Below, piece after piece: positions 54,862-63,550 of a DNA stretch of 64,000 nt. The notes under the pieces were generated by a model that searched no databases, was not told the DNA's origin, and saw only the letters and a list, made by a program, of their open reading frames with translations. The translations under genes were made by a program, and so were the position numbers. The DNA lies in NCBI GenBank assembly GCA_016699405.1, contig CP064972.1:2945501-3009500 (forward strand). Reading direction: 5' to 3'. The stretch's first letter is position 1, and each line of letters begins with the position of its first letter. This DNA is from Holophagales bacterium (GTDB lineage Bacteria > Acidobacteriota > Thermoanaerobaculia > Multivoradales > JAGPDF01).

Positions 54862-55481
54862 GCGACACCTCCGTCGGCGTGAAGCGCCGGGAGCGGATGG
54901 GCGCGTTCGTGCCGGGCGATCTCGTCGTCCTGCGCCAGCAGATAGTCGAGCTCGTCGACTCCGTGCAGCAGGCAGTGGCGGGCGAACGGTTCGAGCGCGA
55001 AGGCGGCACGGCCGCCGGGCCACCGCACTTCGCAGGCGGTGAGGTCGACGGTGACCTCGGCCGCGGGATCGGTGTCGAGCCGGGCCGCCAGGGCCGTGTG
55101 GCTCGCAGCGTCGATCTCGACCGCCAGCACGCCGTTGCCGAGGGCGTTGCGCCGGAAGATGTCGGCGAGTCGCGGAGCCACCACGGCCCGGAAGCCGAAA
55201 TCGGCGAGCGCCCAGACGGCGTGTTCTCGTGACGATCCGCAGCCGAAGTTGGGTCCGGCAACGAGGATGCTCCGCCCGGCGGCGTGCTCGCCGTCGAGCG
55301 GCGAGTCGGGTCGGACGCTGCCGTCGGCGGCGTAGCGCCAGTCGGCGAAGAGATGCCGGCCGAGGCCGGCGCGCACGGTGGTGGTGAGGAAGCGCGCCGG
55401 AATGATCTGGTCGGTGTCGACATTGGCCCCCCGCAGGCGGAGCGCACGGGAGGTCAGGGTGACGAAGGGTGCGCGGCTCAC
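54858..55481 (-). CDS. leuD: 3-Isopropylmalate dehydratase, small subunit
   Basis: A 207-residue swivel-domain subunit of isopropylmalate isomerase. The signatures are RGANVDTDQIIPARFL near the start and GPNFGCGSSREHAVWALADFGFRAV in the middle. The GTG at 55481 is used because it overlaps the leuC stop as GTGA and starts the domain correctly; no closer start exists. It forms the active enzyme with LeuC. Confidence 0.93.
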   Translation of the reverse strand: MSRAPFVTLTSRALRLRGANVDTDQIIPARFLTTTVRAGLGRHLFADWRYAADGSVRPDSPLDGEHAAGRSILVAGPNFGCGSSREHAVWALADFGFRAVVAPRLADIFRRNALGNGVLAVEIDAASHTALAARLDTDPAAEVTVDLTACEVRWPGGRAAFALEPFARHCLLHGVDELDYLLAQDDEIARHERAHPLPALHADGGVA

Positions 55482-56892
55482 GAGGCGATCTCCCGGGGAT
55501 CGGCGATGACGCCGGCAATGGCCGCCGCCGCCGCGGTGGCCGGGCTGGCGAGGAGGGTGCGACCGCCGGGTCCCTGTCTTCCTTCGAAGTTGCGGTTCGA
55601 GGTGGCCACGGCGGTCTGGCCGGGCGCGAGGCGGTCCTCGTTCATCGCCAGACACATCGAGCAGCCCGACTCGCGCCACTCGGCGCCGGCGGCGCGGAAG
55701 ATCTCGCCGAGCCCTTCCTGTTCCGCCGCGTGGCGCACCGCCTGCGAGCCGGGAACGACGAGAGCGCGGACGCCCGGGGCGACCCGTCGGCCCGCGAAGA
55801 GTCGCGCCGCCTCGCGCAGATCCGAGAGGCGTCCGTTGGTGCAGGAGCCGATGAAGACGACGTCGACCTTCCGCCCGAGCAGCGGTTGGCCGGGCTCGAG
55901 CCCCATGTAGGCGAGCGCGCGCGCGGCCGTGGCGTCGCCGTCGGGCGCGGGGACGACGCCGCGCACGGGGATGCCCATCCCCGGATTCGTTCCCCAGGTG
56001 ATCATCGGTTCGACCGTCGCGGCGTCGAGCTCGAGGGTGCGATCGAAGCGCGCCCCGGCGTCGCTGGCGAGCGCTCTCCAGCGCGCGACGGCGGCGGCGA
56101 AGTCCTCGCCGCGCGGGGCGAACGGACGGCCCTCGAGGTAGGCGAAGGTGGTCTCGTCCGGCGCCACCATGCCGACGCGCGCGCCCCACTCGATCGACAT
56201 GTTGCAGACGGTCATCCGCTCTTCGATCGAGAGCGCCGCGATCGCCTCGCCGCGGTATTCGACCGCGTGGCCGGTGGCGCCGGCGACGCCGTGCCGGGCG
56301 ATGAGCGCCAGGATCAGGTCCTTGGCGAGGACGCCCGGGCGGAGCCGTCCGCCGATCTCGACCGCCAGCGTGCGCGGCTGCTCGGCGAGCAGGCACTGGG
56401 TGGCGAGCACCTGCGCCACTTCGCTGGTGCCGATGCCGAAGGCGATGGCGCCGAACGCTCCGTGCGTGCTGGTGTGGCTGTCGCCGCAGACGATGGTCAT
56501 GCCGGGCTGCGTGGCGCCGAGCTCGGGGCCGATGACGTGCACGATCCCCTGCCGATCGTCGCCGAGTGGGTAGAGCGGGATACCGTGTCGCGCGCAGTGG
56601 TCGCCGAGCGCGGCCACCTGGTGCGCGGCTTGGGGCTCGGTGACCCGGCGCGCTCCCCCGGGAGCGGACATCGTCGGAATGGCGTGGTCCATCGTCGCCA
56701 GCGTGCGATCGGGGCGGCGCACCGCGAGGCCGCGCCGTGCGAGCTCGGCGAACGCCTGCGGCGAGGTCACTTCGTGCACGAGGTGAAGGTCGACGTAGAG
56801 CGTCGCCGGGGTGTCGGGCGTGGCCGCGCGCACCACGTGCGCCTGCCAGACCTTGTCGAAAAGGGTCTGCGGCTCGTGGATGCCGGGCGCCG

Positions 56893-56896
<4 letters not shown>
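55478..56896 (-). CDS. leuC: 3-Isopropylmalate dehydratase, large subunit
   Basis: A 472-residue aconitase-family subunit. TLFDKVWQAHVV and YVDLHLVHEVTSPQAF open it. The Fe-S cysteines are in VFIGSCTNGRLSDLREAA and in the SGCSMCLAMN pair, which give the three ligands of the [4Fe-4S] cluster. CGDSHTSTHGAFGAIAFGIG is also present. ATGA overlap with leuA upstream. Confidence 0.95.
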
Positions 56897-58446
<1,550 letters not shown>

Positions 58447-58466
58447 CTCGCAAACCCCCTGAAACG

Positions 58467-58496
58467 CAAAAGGCCCCCGAGTCTCCTCGGGGGCCT
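58467..58496 (-). terminator. Attenuator terminator of the leu operon
   Basis: On the minus strand, AGGCCCCCGAG / CTCGGGGGCCT pair over 11 bases with a 4-base loop (58496-58471), followed by TTTGCGTTT. GGGGACC at 58540-58534, just before the leader stop, can pair with GGCCCC of the 5' arm (one bulge) and is a candidate antiterminator, weaker than in ilv. Confidence 0.8.
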
Positions 58497-58523
58497 GGGT
58501 CGATCCGTTCGCTCGTCGTGCGA

Positions 58524-58625
58524 CTAGATCGCCGGTCCCCTGGCGCCGGTAAGAAGAAGCAGCGAGCCGAGCGCGAGAGCGCTCCGACGCGGCAGCACGG
58601 GGACGATGGCGAGGTTCCGGCTCAT
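58524..58625 (-). CDS. leuL: leu operon leader peptide
   Basis: A 33-residue peptide starting MSRNLAIVPVLPRRSALALG and ending SLLLLTGARGPAI. Four consecutive Leu codons (CTG CTT CTT CTT) lie nine residues before the stop. Three of them are CTT, a rare codon in this GC-rich genome, as expected for a sensor of charged leucine tRNA. The terminator begins 27 bases after the stop. The ending TGARGPAI resembles the GPTGGRGI ending of the ilv leader. Confidence 0.85.
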   Translation of the reverse strand: MSRNLAIVPVLPRRSALALGSLLLLTGARGPAI

Positions 58626-58635
58626 GTGGGGCGGG

Positions 58636-58664
58636 ATACTAGGAATTTCCGACCCGGGAGTCAA
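58636..58664 (-). promoter_or_regulatory. Promoter of the leu leader and leuACDB-ilvE operon
   Basis: On the minus strand, TTGACT (58664-58659), 17-base spacer, TAGTAT (58641-58636). The -10 contains the TAG stop of the upstream gene. The leader ATG at 58625 is 10 bases after the -10, so there is almost no untranslated leader. Confidence 0.75.
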
Positions 58665-59040
58665 GTCCGAGGAAGGTGCGGCGGAATTCTTCGAAGAGAA
58701 CCTTTCGCAAGCGGTCCAGTTCCTGATTCGCCGCACCTGCCTCAGGGCCAACACGAGATTCGTCCACCTGAAGATCGTTGAGACTGCCCATTCCGCCGAA
58801 CAAGGTTTGAGCCAGGTACTCTGCTTGCAGACCGGATAGCGGCCCATCTTGTCTGGAAAGCAGCTCAGCCATGGCACTCAGTCGGCTCCACCAGATTGCT
58901 GCGAAGGGATCGAATCTCGATTCTGTCCCGGCGGTATATGCGCGCCCATCCCACCTGAGTGACGTTGGCGAGTCTCGCGTGGAGAACCGAGCTAGTAGCC
59001 GTGCTGTCTGCTCGAGCGCAAAGACGAAGTCGTTGGTCAT
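58639..59040 (-). CDS. Possible orphan immunity protein of a decayed Rhs cassette
   Basis: A 133-residue soluble helical protein, poorer in GC than the neighbouring leu genes. It follows the truncated Rhs piece at 59160-59540 in the position where immunity genes sit in this array, but that Rhs copy no longer has a toxin tip. GAGAGAGG precedes the ATG at 59040. I do not recognise its family. Its stop codon forms the start of the leu promoter -10. Confidence 0.5.
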   Translation of the reverse strand: MTNDFVFALEQTARLLARFSTRDSPTSLRWDGRAYTAGTESRFDPFAAIWWSRLSAMAELLSRQDGPLSGLQAEYLAQTLFGGMGSLNDLQVDESRVGPEAGAANQELDRLRKVLFEEFRRTFLGLDSRVGNS

Positions 59041-59159
59041 GGTCTTACCTCTCTCAAGACAGCACTGTTTTCAACGAAGATCCGGGTGGCCGCCTTTCTT
59101 CTACCTCGACACGCCAGGGCGAAAGTCAGGCGGCCCTGTCGGAAGATAACTGAACGACT

Positions 59160-59540
59160 TCACGCCGAGCAAGGGTCGACGCTGAAGAACCTCCCCAAGA
59201 GCGGCGAGTAGAACCGGGCGTGCATGTAATCGATGTCGTCGGCGACGCCGGCGGTGCCGAGGGTGTCGCGCTGGTGGCCGGTGAACTTCTTGTCGTCGAT
59301 CGTCTGCTGGTTGCCGGTGGTCGTCACCTCTTCGCCGAACGGGTAGTCGTTCGGCTGCGCCACCCGCTCGTGGAGCGAGTTGGTGATCAGCCGCGGCGTG
59401 CCGAGGTGGTCGGCGTGATAGTAGTCCGGCAAGTTGTGCGACTCGTCCCGCGCGATGCGGCGGCTGCCGAGGACGGTGGGGAGACTGGTGCGTCCACGGT
59501 TCGACGAGTCTCTGCATTCGGCGCCGCAGACCCTGAGTAT
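59160..59540 (-). pseudogene. Rhs cassette F, tip lost
   Basis: The frame reads LRVCGAEC, then NLPDYYHADHLGTPRLITNS, through DKKFTGHQRDTLGTAGVADD and ends shortly after FYSPLLGRFFSVDP with a stop. The toxin tip is missing. The codon matching the ATG of cassette E and the GTG of cassette D is ATA here (59540-59538), so the normal start is also gone. About 119 bases of unassigned sequence remain before the immunity-like gene. Confidence 0.7.
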
Positions 59541-59581
59541 TCGACTAAAGAGGCCTTGCGGGCGAAGACCTGAAACGCGAA

Positions 59582-59607
59582 AGGCCCCCGAGTTTCCTCG
59601 GGGGCCT
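59582..59607 (-). terminator. Attenuator-type terminator, copy 2
   Basis: Same 11-base-pair stem AGGCCCCCGAG / CTCGGGGGCCT as the leu attenuator, loop changed by one base, followed by TTCGCGTTT on the minus strand. Confidence 0.75.
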
Positions 59608-59634
59608 GGGTCGATCCGTCCGCTCGTCGTGCGA

Positions 59635-59733
59635 CTAGATCGCCGGTCCCCTGGCGCCGGTAAGAAGAAGCGAGCCGAGCGCGAGAGCGCTCCGACGCGG
59701 CGATACGGGGACGATGGCGAGGTTCCGGCTCAT
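59635..59733 (-). CDS. Leader peptide copy 2 (leu-type)
   Basis: A 32-residue peptide, same as the leu leader except for a few substitutions near residues 10-11 and three instead of four Leu codons in the run (SLLLTGARGPAI). The reading frame is kept despite the deletion, which suggests selection or recent copying. The structural frame behind it is the decayed Rhs cassette F. Confidence 0.7.
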   Translation of the reverse strand: MSRNLAIVPVSPRRSALALGSLLLTGARGPAI

Positions 59734-59743
59734 GTGGGGGCGG

Positions 59744-59772
59744 AGTCTAGGCGGATTCGCTCCGGGTGTCAG
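59744..59772 (-). promoter_or_regulatory. Promoter of leader copy 2
   Basis: On the minus strand, CTGACA (59772-59767), 17-base spacer, TAGACT (59749-59744), 10 bases before the leader ATG. It is homologous to the leu promoter with the same spacing. Confidence 0.55.
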
Positions 59773-59784
59773 GCCGCGTGCGAC

Positions 59785-60168
59785 TCAGCTGCCTTGCGGC
59801 CGAGACCCAACGCTGTTCGCAGCCAAGGCCGGGGACAGTTTGCCAATCGCGGCGAGCCCTCCACCGCGCCAACGAGATGCGATCGATAGGGCATCAGCCA
59901 GAGTAGTCTCGTTCTCGAGCCCGAAAGCGTTGGACGGGACCGAGCGCCCCTGCTTGATGCCGAACAGGGATTGACCCTCGAGGCGCGGCGACACGAGCAG
60001 GGAACGGTAGGTCACACCGCGATGCTCGATTGCCACATCTAGGCTTAGCAGGATTCTCTCGCTTGTGCCCGTCGCCGTTTCGGTTACGTTTCCGGAGGCC
60101 TCAGTGCCACCGAGCTCCCAGGGATCGCTGAAGGTGAAAGACACGCGCGATGGCGAATTTGGTTCCAT
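59785..60168 (-). CDS. Candidate immunity protein for Rhs cassette D
   Basis: A 127-residue soluble protein starting 14 bases after the Rhs D stop on the same strand. It is strand-rich (SFTFSDPWELGG, LLSLDVAIEHRGVTYRSLLVS) and of lower GC than the core. Family not recognised; the assignment rests on position. Confidence 0.5.
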   Translation of the reverse strand: MEPNSPSRVSFTFSDPWELGGTEASGNVTETATGTSERILLSLDVAIEHRGVTYRSLLVSPRLEGQSLFGIKQGRSVPSNAFGLENETTLADALSIASRWRGGGLAAIGKLSPALAANSVGSRPQGS

Positions 60169-60182
60169 TGTTCCTCCGACTA

Positions 60183-61256
60183 TCAGCGATAGCTGAGTAC
60201 GTCCAGTATTCGGACGAGGATACTGCCTGTCGCAGTTCGCTCCATCCCGCCGCCTGGCATTCCGTTGGCTGGCGTGACCCGCGTTGGAGCAGAGAAGGCC
60301 CCTGCGGGCACCTCCAGTGTGACGCGCACTTCCGGTGTCTGTGCGAGGGCCAAGCGCTGTCTTGCTCGGTCTGCAGAGGAGCTGATCGCATCGCTTACAT
60401 AGTGTGTGCCGCTTCTGCCGCCACGGAGAAGGCCACTCGCGCGAGTGGCTTCGAGTTCGGCCGTGGACATAGCGCGTTGGACTACTTCTGTGGCTCCTGC
60501 CGTCGCTCCGCGCCTAAGGAGGCTCGAGAGAGGTGCAATCAGCCCAGCCGTCCGAAGCGAGTCTACGGCAACAGCCACTGTAATCTGTCCTGGACTGGCA
60601 CCAGAGCCAATCGCCGTTCCGACAGCATCCCCGGCCTTCAGCAAGTCGATGACGGAGGTGGCAGCGGTGACTCCGTTCGCGATCTGTGTGGCCACGTACA
60701 CGCCCATGACCGAGCCATCGTTGACCGCATCTGCTGCCGCAGCGCCTGCAGTTTCCACCATGCTGATTGCCTTGTCTGCAGTCTGCGCTGTCGCGAGCTT
60801 GCCGGTCGGGTCCGTGCGGGTTAGAGGTCGGCCCTCGACATAGGAGTACCGATTCCACGACTGCGGGCTCTGTTGCATTCCGAGCACAGGATCCGTGCTC
60901 AGGAACCTCCCCAAGAGCGGCGAGTAGAACCGGGCGTGCATGTAGTCGATGTCCTCGGCGACGCCGGCGGTGCCGAGGGTGTCGCGCTGGTGGCCGGTGA
61001 ACTTCTTGTCGTCGATCGTCTGCTGGTTGCCGGTGGTCGTCACCTCTTCGCCGAAAGGGTAGTAGTTCGGCTGCGCCACCCGCTCGTGTCGCGAGTTGGT
61101 GATCAGCCGCGGCGTGCCGAGGTGGTCGGCGTGGTAGTAGTCCGGCAAGTTGTGCGACTCGTCCCGCGCGATGCGGCGGTTGCTGTGGACGGAGGGGAGA
61201 CTGGTGCGTCCACGGTTCGACGAGAATCTGCATTCGGCGCCGCAGACCCTGAGCAC
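60183..61256 (-). CDS. Truncated Rhs cassette D with ADP-ribosyltransferase-like tip
   Basis: A 357-residue Rhs end of the second core family (DYYHADHLGTPRLITNS, FTGHQRDTLGTAG, FYSPLLGRFLSTDPVLGMQQ). After NRYSYVEGRPLTRTDPTG the tip begins: an Ala/Gly-rich stretch, then AMSTAELEATRASGLLRGG, SGTHYVSDA, RARQRLALAQTPEVRVTLEV and NGMPGGGMERTATG. These resemble Rhs tips of the TreTu/RES-like mono-ADP-ribosyltransferase kind, a family call from memory. The GTG at 61256 is homologous to the ATG of cassette E; a TTG at 61295 is possible but lies in the terminator tail. No amino-terminal shell is present. Confidence 0.65.
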   Translation of the reverse strand: MLRVCGAECRFSSNRGRTSLPSVHSNRRIARDESHNLPDYYHADHLGTPRLITNSRHERVAQPNYYPFGEEVTTTGNQQTIDDKKFTGHQRDTLGTAGVAEDIDYMHARFYSPLLGRFLSTDPVLGMQQSPQSWNRYSYVEGRPLTRTDPTGKLATAQTADKAISMVETAGAAAADAVNDGSVMGVYVATQIANGVTAATSVIDLLKAGDAVGTAIGSGASPGQITVAVAVDSLRTAGLIAPLSSLLRRGATAGATEVVQRAMSTAELEATRASGLLRGGRSGTHYVSDAISSSADRARQRLALAQTPEVRVTLEVPAGAFSAPTRVTPANGMPGGGMERTATGSILVRILDVLSYR

Positions 61257-61296
61257 CCGGCGCAGAGGATCTTGCGGGCGAAGGCCTAAACGCAAA

Positions 61297-61322
61297 AGGC
61301 CCCCGAGTCTCCTCGGGGGCCT
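61297..61322 (-). terminator. Attenuator-type terminator, copy 3
   Basis: Same stem AGGCCCCCGAG / CTCGGGGGCCT with a 4-base loop, followed by TTTGCGTTT on the minus strand, about 40 bases before the start of Rhs cassette D. Confidence 0.75.
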
Positions 61323-61349
61323 GGGTCGATCCGTTCGCTCGTCGTGCGA

Positions 61350-61433
61350 CTAGATCGCCGGTCCCCTGGCGCCGGTAAGAAGAAGCAGCGAGCCGAGCGC
61401 GAGAGCGCTCGGGCGCGGCAAGCTGGGGACGAT
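61350..61433 (-). pseudogene. Leader peptide copy 3, start lost
   Basis: The frame reads AIVPSLPRPSALALG then SLLLLTGARGPAI to the TAG at 61350, so the Leu run is intact. Upstream sequence is unrelated and offers no start codon in frame close by. Confidence 0.6.
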
Positions 61434-61573
61434 GGCTTCGTCCCGTCCAGTGCGAGGGTCGACTTGAGGCGGCGCCGGGCCTGGAGTCGAGGCTCTCATG
61501 GGTACCTCAGCAATTGGCCAAGGAGAGCGTCTCTCCTATTGAGCCATCGTCGTAGATCGCAGCCAAGTCGAGT

Positions 61574-61921
61574 CTATTCCTCCCTAGCGGGTCCTCCTGT
61601 CCGCGCCATGTGTAGTGCTTCTTCCATGCGACCCTTCGAGATGGATGTTCTCAGCTGTTTCGCTTGACTCCGTGCATTCAAGTACTGAGTGGCGCCGTGA
61701 ATGAGCGGAGATGCAGTGACGAGGAGCAGAATAGCGAGAAGCAGTCTAAGGAGCTTCGATTCCAGAGTTAGTACGCCGAGGAAGTAGGCCGCGACTATCA
61801 GGCCGACCGCCGGAAAAGTGGAGAGACCAAGGAACATCTGATTCTTGTACCGGCGAGCAAGGTCCTCGTAGATGATCAGTAGCTCTGAGTCCGAGAGGAG
61901 TTGTCTTCTGGGTTCTTTCAT
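61574..61921 (-). CDS. Two-span membrane protein, possible immunity protein for Rhs cassette E
   Basis: A 115-residue protein with spans at about residues 32-52 (LSTFPAVGLIVAAYFLGVL) and 58-76 (LLRLLLAILLLVTASPLI), flanked by charged helices. Membrane immunity proteins usually protect against pore-forming or periplasmic toxins. Its ATG overlaps the stop of the preceding 76-codon frame (ATGA at 61921-61918), and that frame overlaps the Rhs E stop, suggesting a coupled three-gene unit. Confidence 0.55.
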   Translation of the reverse strand: MKEPRRQLLSDSELLIIYEDLARRYKNQMFLGLSTFPAVGLIVAAYFLGVLTLESKLLRLLLAILLLVTASPLIHGATQYLNARSQAKQLRTSISKGRMEEALHMARTGGPAREE

Positions 61922-62148
61922 CGTTGTTTCTCCTGCAGGGCGCTATCGAGTAGCTCTCTCGAGTCCGTTGGTCGCCGACTGTACCGTGGCAATCGAACAA
62001 CGACGGAAGGTGCGGTCGTTATCTCATGGCGGAAAAGGCTCACGCTCAAGGTCCTTCTGTCTGCGGCAGCCAGAGGTCGTTCTGCCCTCGGTGGCTCGGC
62101 TGCTATCTCATCGTCGGTAGTTCGGAGGTGAGTGGTCCCTGTAGTCAC
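61918..62148 (-). CDS. Small frame coupled to Rhs cassette E, function unknown
   Basis: A 76-residue Arg/Thr-rich frame whose GTG start overlaps the Rhs E stop (GTGA) and whose stop overlaps the start of the membrane-protein gene (ATGA). No domain is recognised and the composition is unremarkable. The two exact overlaps are the only reason to list it; it could also be a decayed part of the tip. Confidence 0.35.
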   Translation of the reverse strand: MTTGTTHLRTTDDEIAAEPPRAERPLAAADRRTLSVSLFRHEITTAPSVVVRLPRYSRRPTDSRELLDSALQEKQR

Positions 62149-63263
62149 CGTACCCCCTTGTCTACTGACCTTGGGAGGAAGTTCCCGTGAGCTCGGGCAT
62201 TCAAGGCCTTGTCGAGTTCCTCTTGAGAAACCGTGCTTGGCCGATGGGACGGTAGCAGCGGAACGATCGTGGAAATTGAGGTTGAGACGGAAGCCCCACT
62301 AATGGCACTGACCATTGGGGCGCGCGAGGTGAGACTCTGGGCTATTGCAGTGTGAGATGCCACCACACGTGCGGCGCTGAAGCTCCCGCTGGCTGCTGCA
62401 GCCACTGACCGCTCAGCCTGCAATGTCGCCGCCGCCGCCCGGGACTGGAAATCGGAATTGACACGGAATCCGATGCCGGCCCCAAGTGCGCTGGTCCCGC
62501 AGTCTAGGCCTGCAGCCTTAGGGTCAAGAGCGGATGAGCTGTCGGAGGAATCTAAGGATCGGGTCACTGCGCCTCCGACCACGCTCGAAACACCGTTGAC
62601 GGTTGCTACTGTAGCGAGTCCTGCCTCAGCGAGGGCTGAGGCACCAAGCGTGAGCCCCGCAAGACCCCCCGCCACGAAGCCTCCAGCCGCCGCTGCGCCG
62701 ACATCTTGCCAATTCAGCTCAGTACCCTGATACAGCTGAGCTCCGATTGATCCGAGCGCGCCAAATGCAGCGCCTACACCCGCGCCAACGACCGCGAGTG
62801 GCGTCTCTCCGTTGGCATCGAGGTAGTTGACTGGGTTTCCGTGAGCATAGGAATACCGATTCCACGACTGCGGGTTCTGTTGCATTCCGAGCACAGGATC
62901 CGTGCTCAGGAACCTCCCCAGCAGTGGCGAGTAGAACCGGGCGTGCATGTAGTCGATGTCGTCGGCGACGCCGGGGGTGCCGAGGGTGTCGCGCTGGTGG
63001 CCGGTGAACTTCTTGTCGTCGATCGTCTGCTGGTTGCCGGTGGTCGTCACCTCCTCGCCGAACGGGTAGTAGTTCGGCTGCGCCACCCGCTCGTGGCGCG
63101 AGTTGGTGATCAGCCGCGGCGTGCCGAGGTGGTCGGCGTGGTAGTAGTCCGGCAAGTTGTGCGACTCGTCCCGCGCGATGCGGCGGTTGCCGAGGACGGA
63201 GGGGAGACTGGTGCGTCCACGGTTCGACGAGTCGCTGCATTCGGCGCCGCAGACCCTGAGCAT
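62145..63263 (-). CDS. Truncated Rhs cassette E with Gly/Ala-rich, unknown tip
   Basis: A 372-residue Rhs end starting at ATG 63263 (LRVCGAEC). The core is nearly identical to cassette D up to GMQQNPQSWNRYSYAHGN. The tip starts at PVNYLDANGETPLAVVGAGVG with long hydrophobic Gly/Ala helices (about residues 150-235), a common linker before pore-forming or nuclease tips. The last 130 residues are Ser/Ala-rich and not recognised. The attenuator-type terminator lies about 41 bases upstream. No shell region is present. Confidence 0.62.
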   Translation of the reverse strand: MLRVCGAECSDSSNRGRTSLPSVLGNRRIARDESHNLPDYYHADHLGTPRLITNSRHERVAQPNYYPFGEEVTTTGNQQTIDDKKFTGHQRDTLGTPGVADDIDYMHARFYSPLLGRFLSTDPVLGMQQNPQSWNRYSYAHGNPVNYLDANGETPLAVVGAGVGAAFGALGSIGAQLYQGTELNWQDVGAAAAGGFVAGGLAGLTLGASALAEAGLATVATVNGVSSVVGGAVTRSLDSSDSSSALDPKAAGLDCGTSALGAGIGFRVNSDFQSRAAAATLQAERSVAAAASGSFSAARVVASHTAIAQSLTSRAPMVSAISGASVSTSISTIVPLLPSHRPSTVSQEELDKALNARAHGNFLPRSVDKGVR

Positions 63264-63304
63264 GCGACGGAAGAGGTCTTGCGGGCGAAGGCCTGAAACG
63301 CGAA

Positions 63305-63330
63305 AGGCCCCCGAGTCTCCTCGGGGGCCT
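63305..63330 (-). terminator. Attenuator-type terminator, copy 4
   Basis: Same 11-base-pair stem and 4-base loop as the leu attenuator, followed by TTCGCGTTT on the minus strand. Confidence 0.75.
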
Positions 63331-63357
63331 GGGTCGGTCCGTTCGCTCCTCGTGCGA

Positions 63358-63459
63358 CTAGATCGCCGGTCCCCTGGCGCCGGTAAGAAGAAGCAGCGAG
63401 CCGAGCGCGAGAGCGTTCGGGCGCGACAGCACGGGGACGATGGCGAGGTTCCGGCTCAT
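63358..63459 (-). CDS. Leader peptide copy 4 (leu-type)
   Basis: An intact 33-residue copy of the leu leader peptide with the full run of four Leu codons (SLLLLTGARGPAI) and changes only near residues 12-15 (SRPN for PRRS). No TTGACA/TATAAT-like pair is seen just upstream, so it would depend on transcription from further right. Confidence 0.7.
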   Translation of the reverse strand: MSRNLAIVPVLSRPNALALGSLLLLTGARGPAI

Positions 63460-63550
63460 GAAGGGACGCCTGAGACTCTCGAACGGATCGTGCATCTGGT
63501 CCGAGGGGTATGTTCCTTGGTCTTGACGAACAGCACTAGTCGGCAGCGAG

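Larger units (their letters stand above)
58461..58664 (-). repeat. Leader/attenuator repeat, copy 1 (leu operon)
   Basis: The unit contains promoter, leader peptide and terminator, ending GCGTTTCAGG on the minus strand. Related copies are at 59570-59772, 61286-61436 and 63292-63459. Similarity to the others stops at CAGG, where the leuA-specific sequence begins. Confidence 0.85.
59570..59772 (-). repeat. Leader/attenuator repeat, copy 2
   Basis: Second copy of the leu-type leader unit, complete with promoter, peptide gene and terminator, upstream of Rhs cassette F. It differs from copy 1 by a 3-base in-frame deletion in the Leu run and a few substitutions. Confidence 0.85.
61286..61436 (-). 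repeat. Leader/attenuator repeat, copy 3 (5'-truncated)
   Basis: Matches copy 1 from the terminator to the GCCATC codons of the leader peptide, then diverges, so the leader start codon and promoter are not included. It lies directly upstream of Rhs cassette D. Confidence 0.85.
63292..63459 (-). repeat. Leader/attenuator repeat, copy 4
   Basis: Complete from leader ATG to terminator; similarity to copies 1 and 2 ends at the ATG, so their promoter is not shared. It lies directly upstream of Rhs cassette E. Confidence 0.85.

Noticed and set aside
61293..61322. TTG at 61295 as the start of Rhs cassette D
   Set aside because: It falls in the tail of the terminator; the GTG at 61256 aligns with the ATG of cassette E.
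58461..63459. The four spaced repeats as a CRISPR array
   Set aside because: The repeats are about 150-200 bases long, contain a peptide gene and terminator, and are separated by more than 1 kb of genes.
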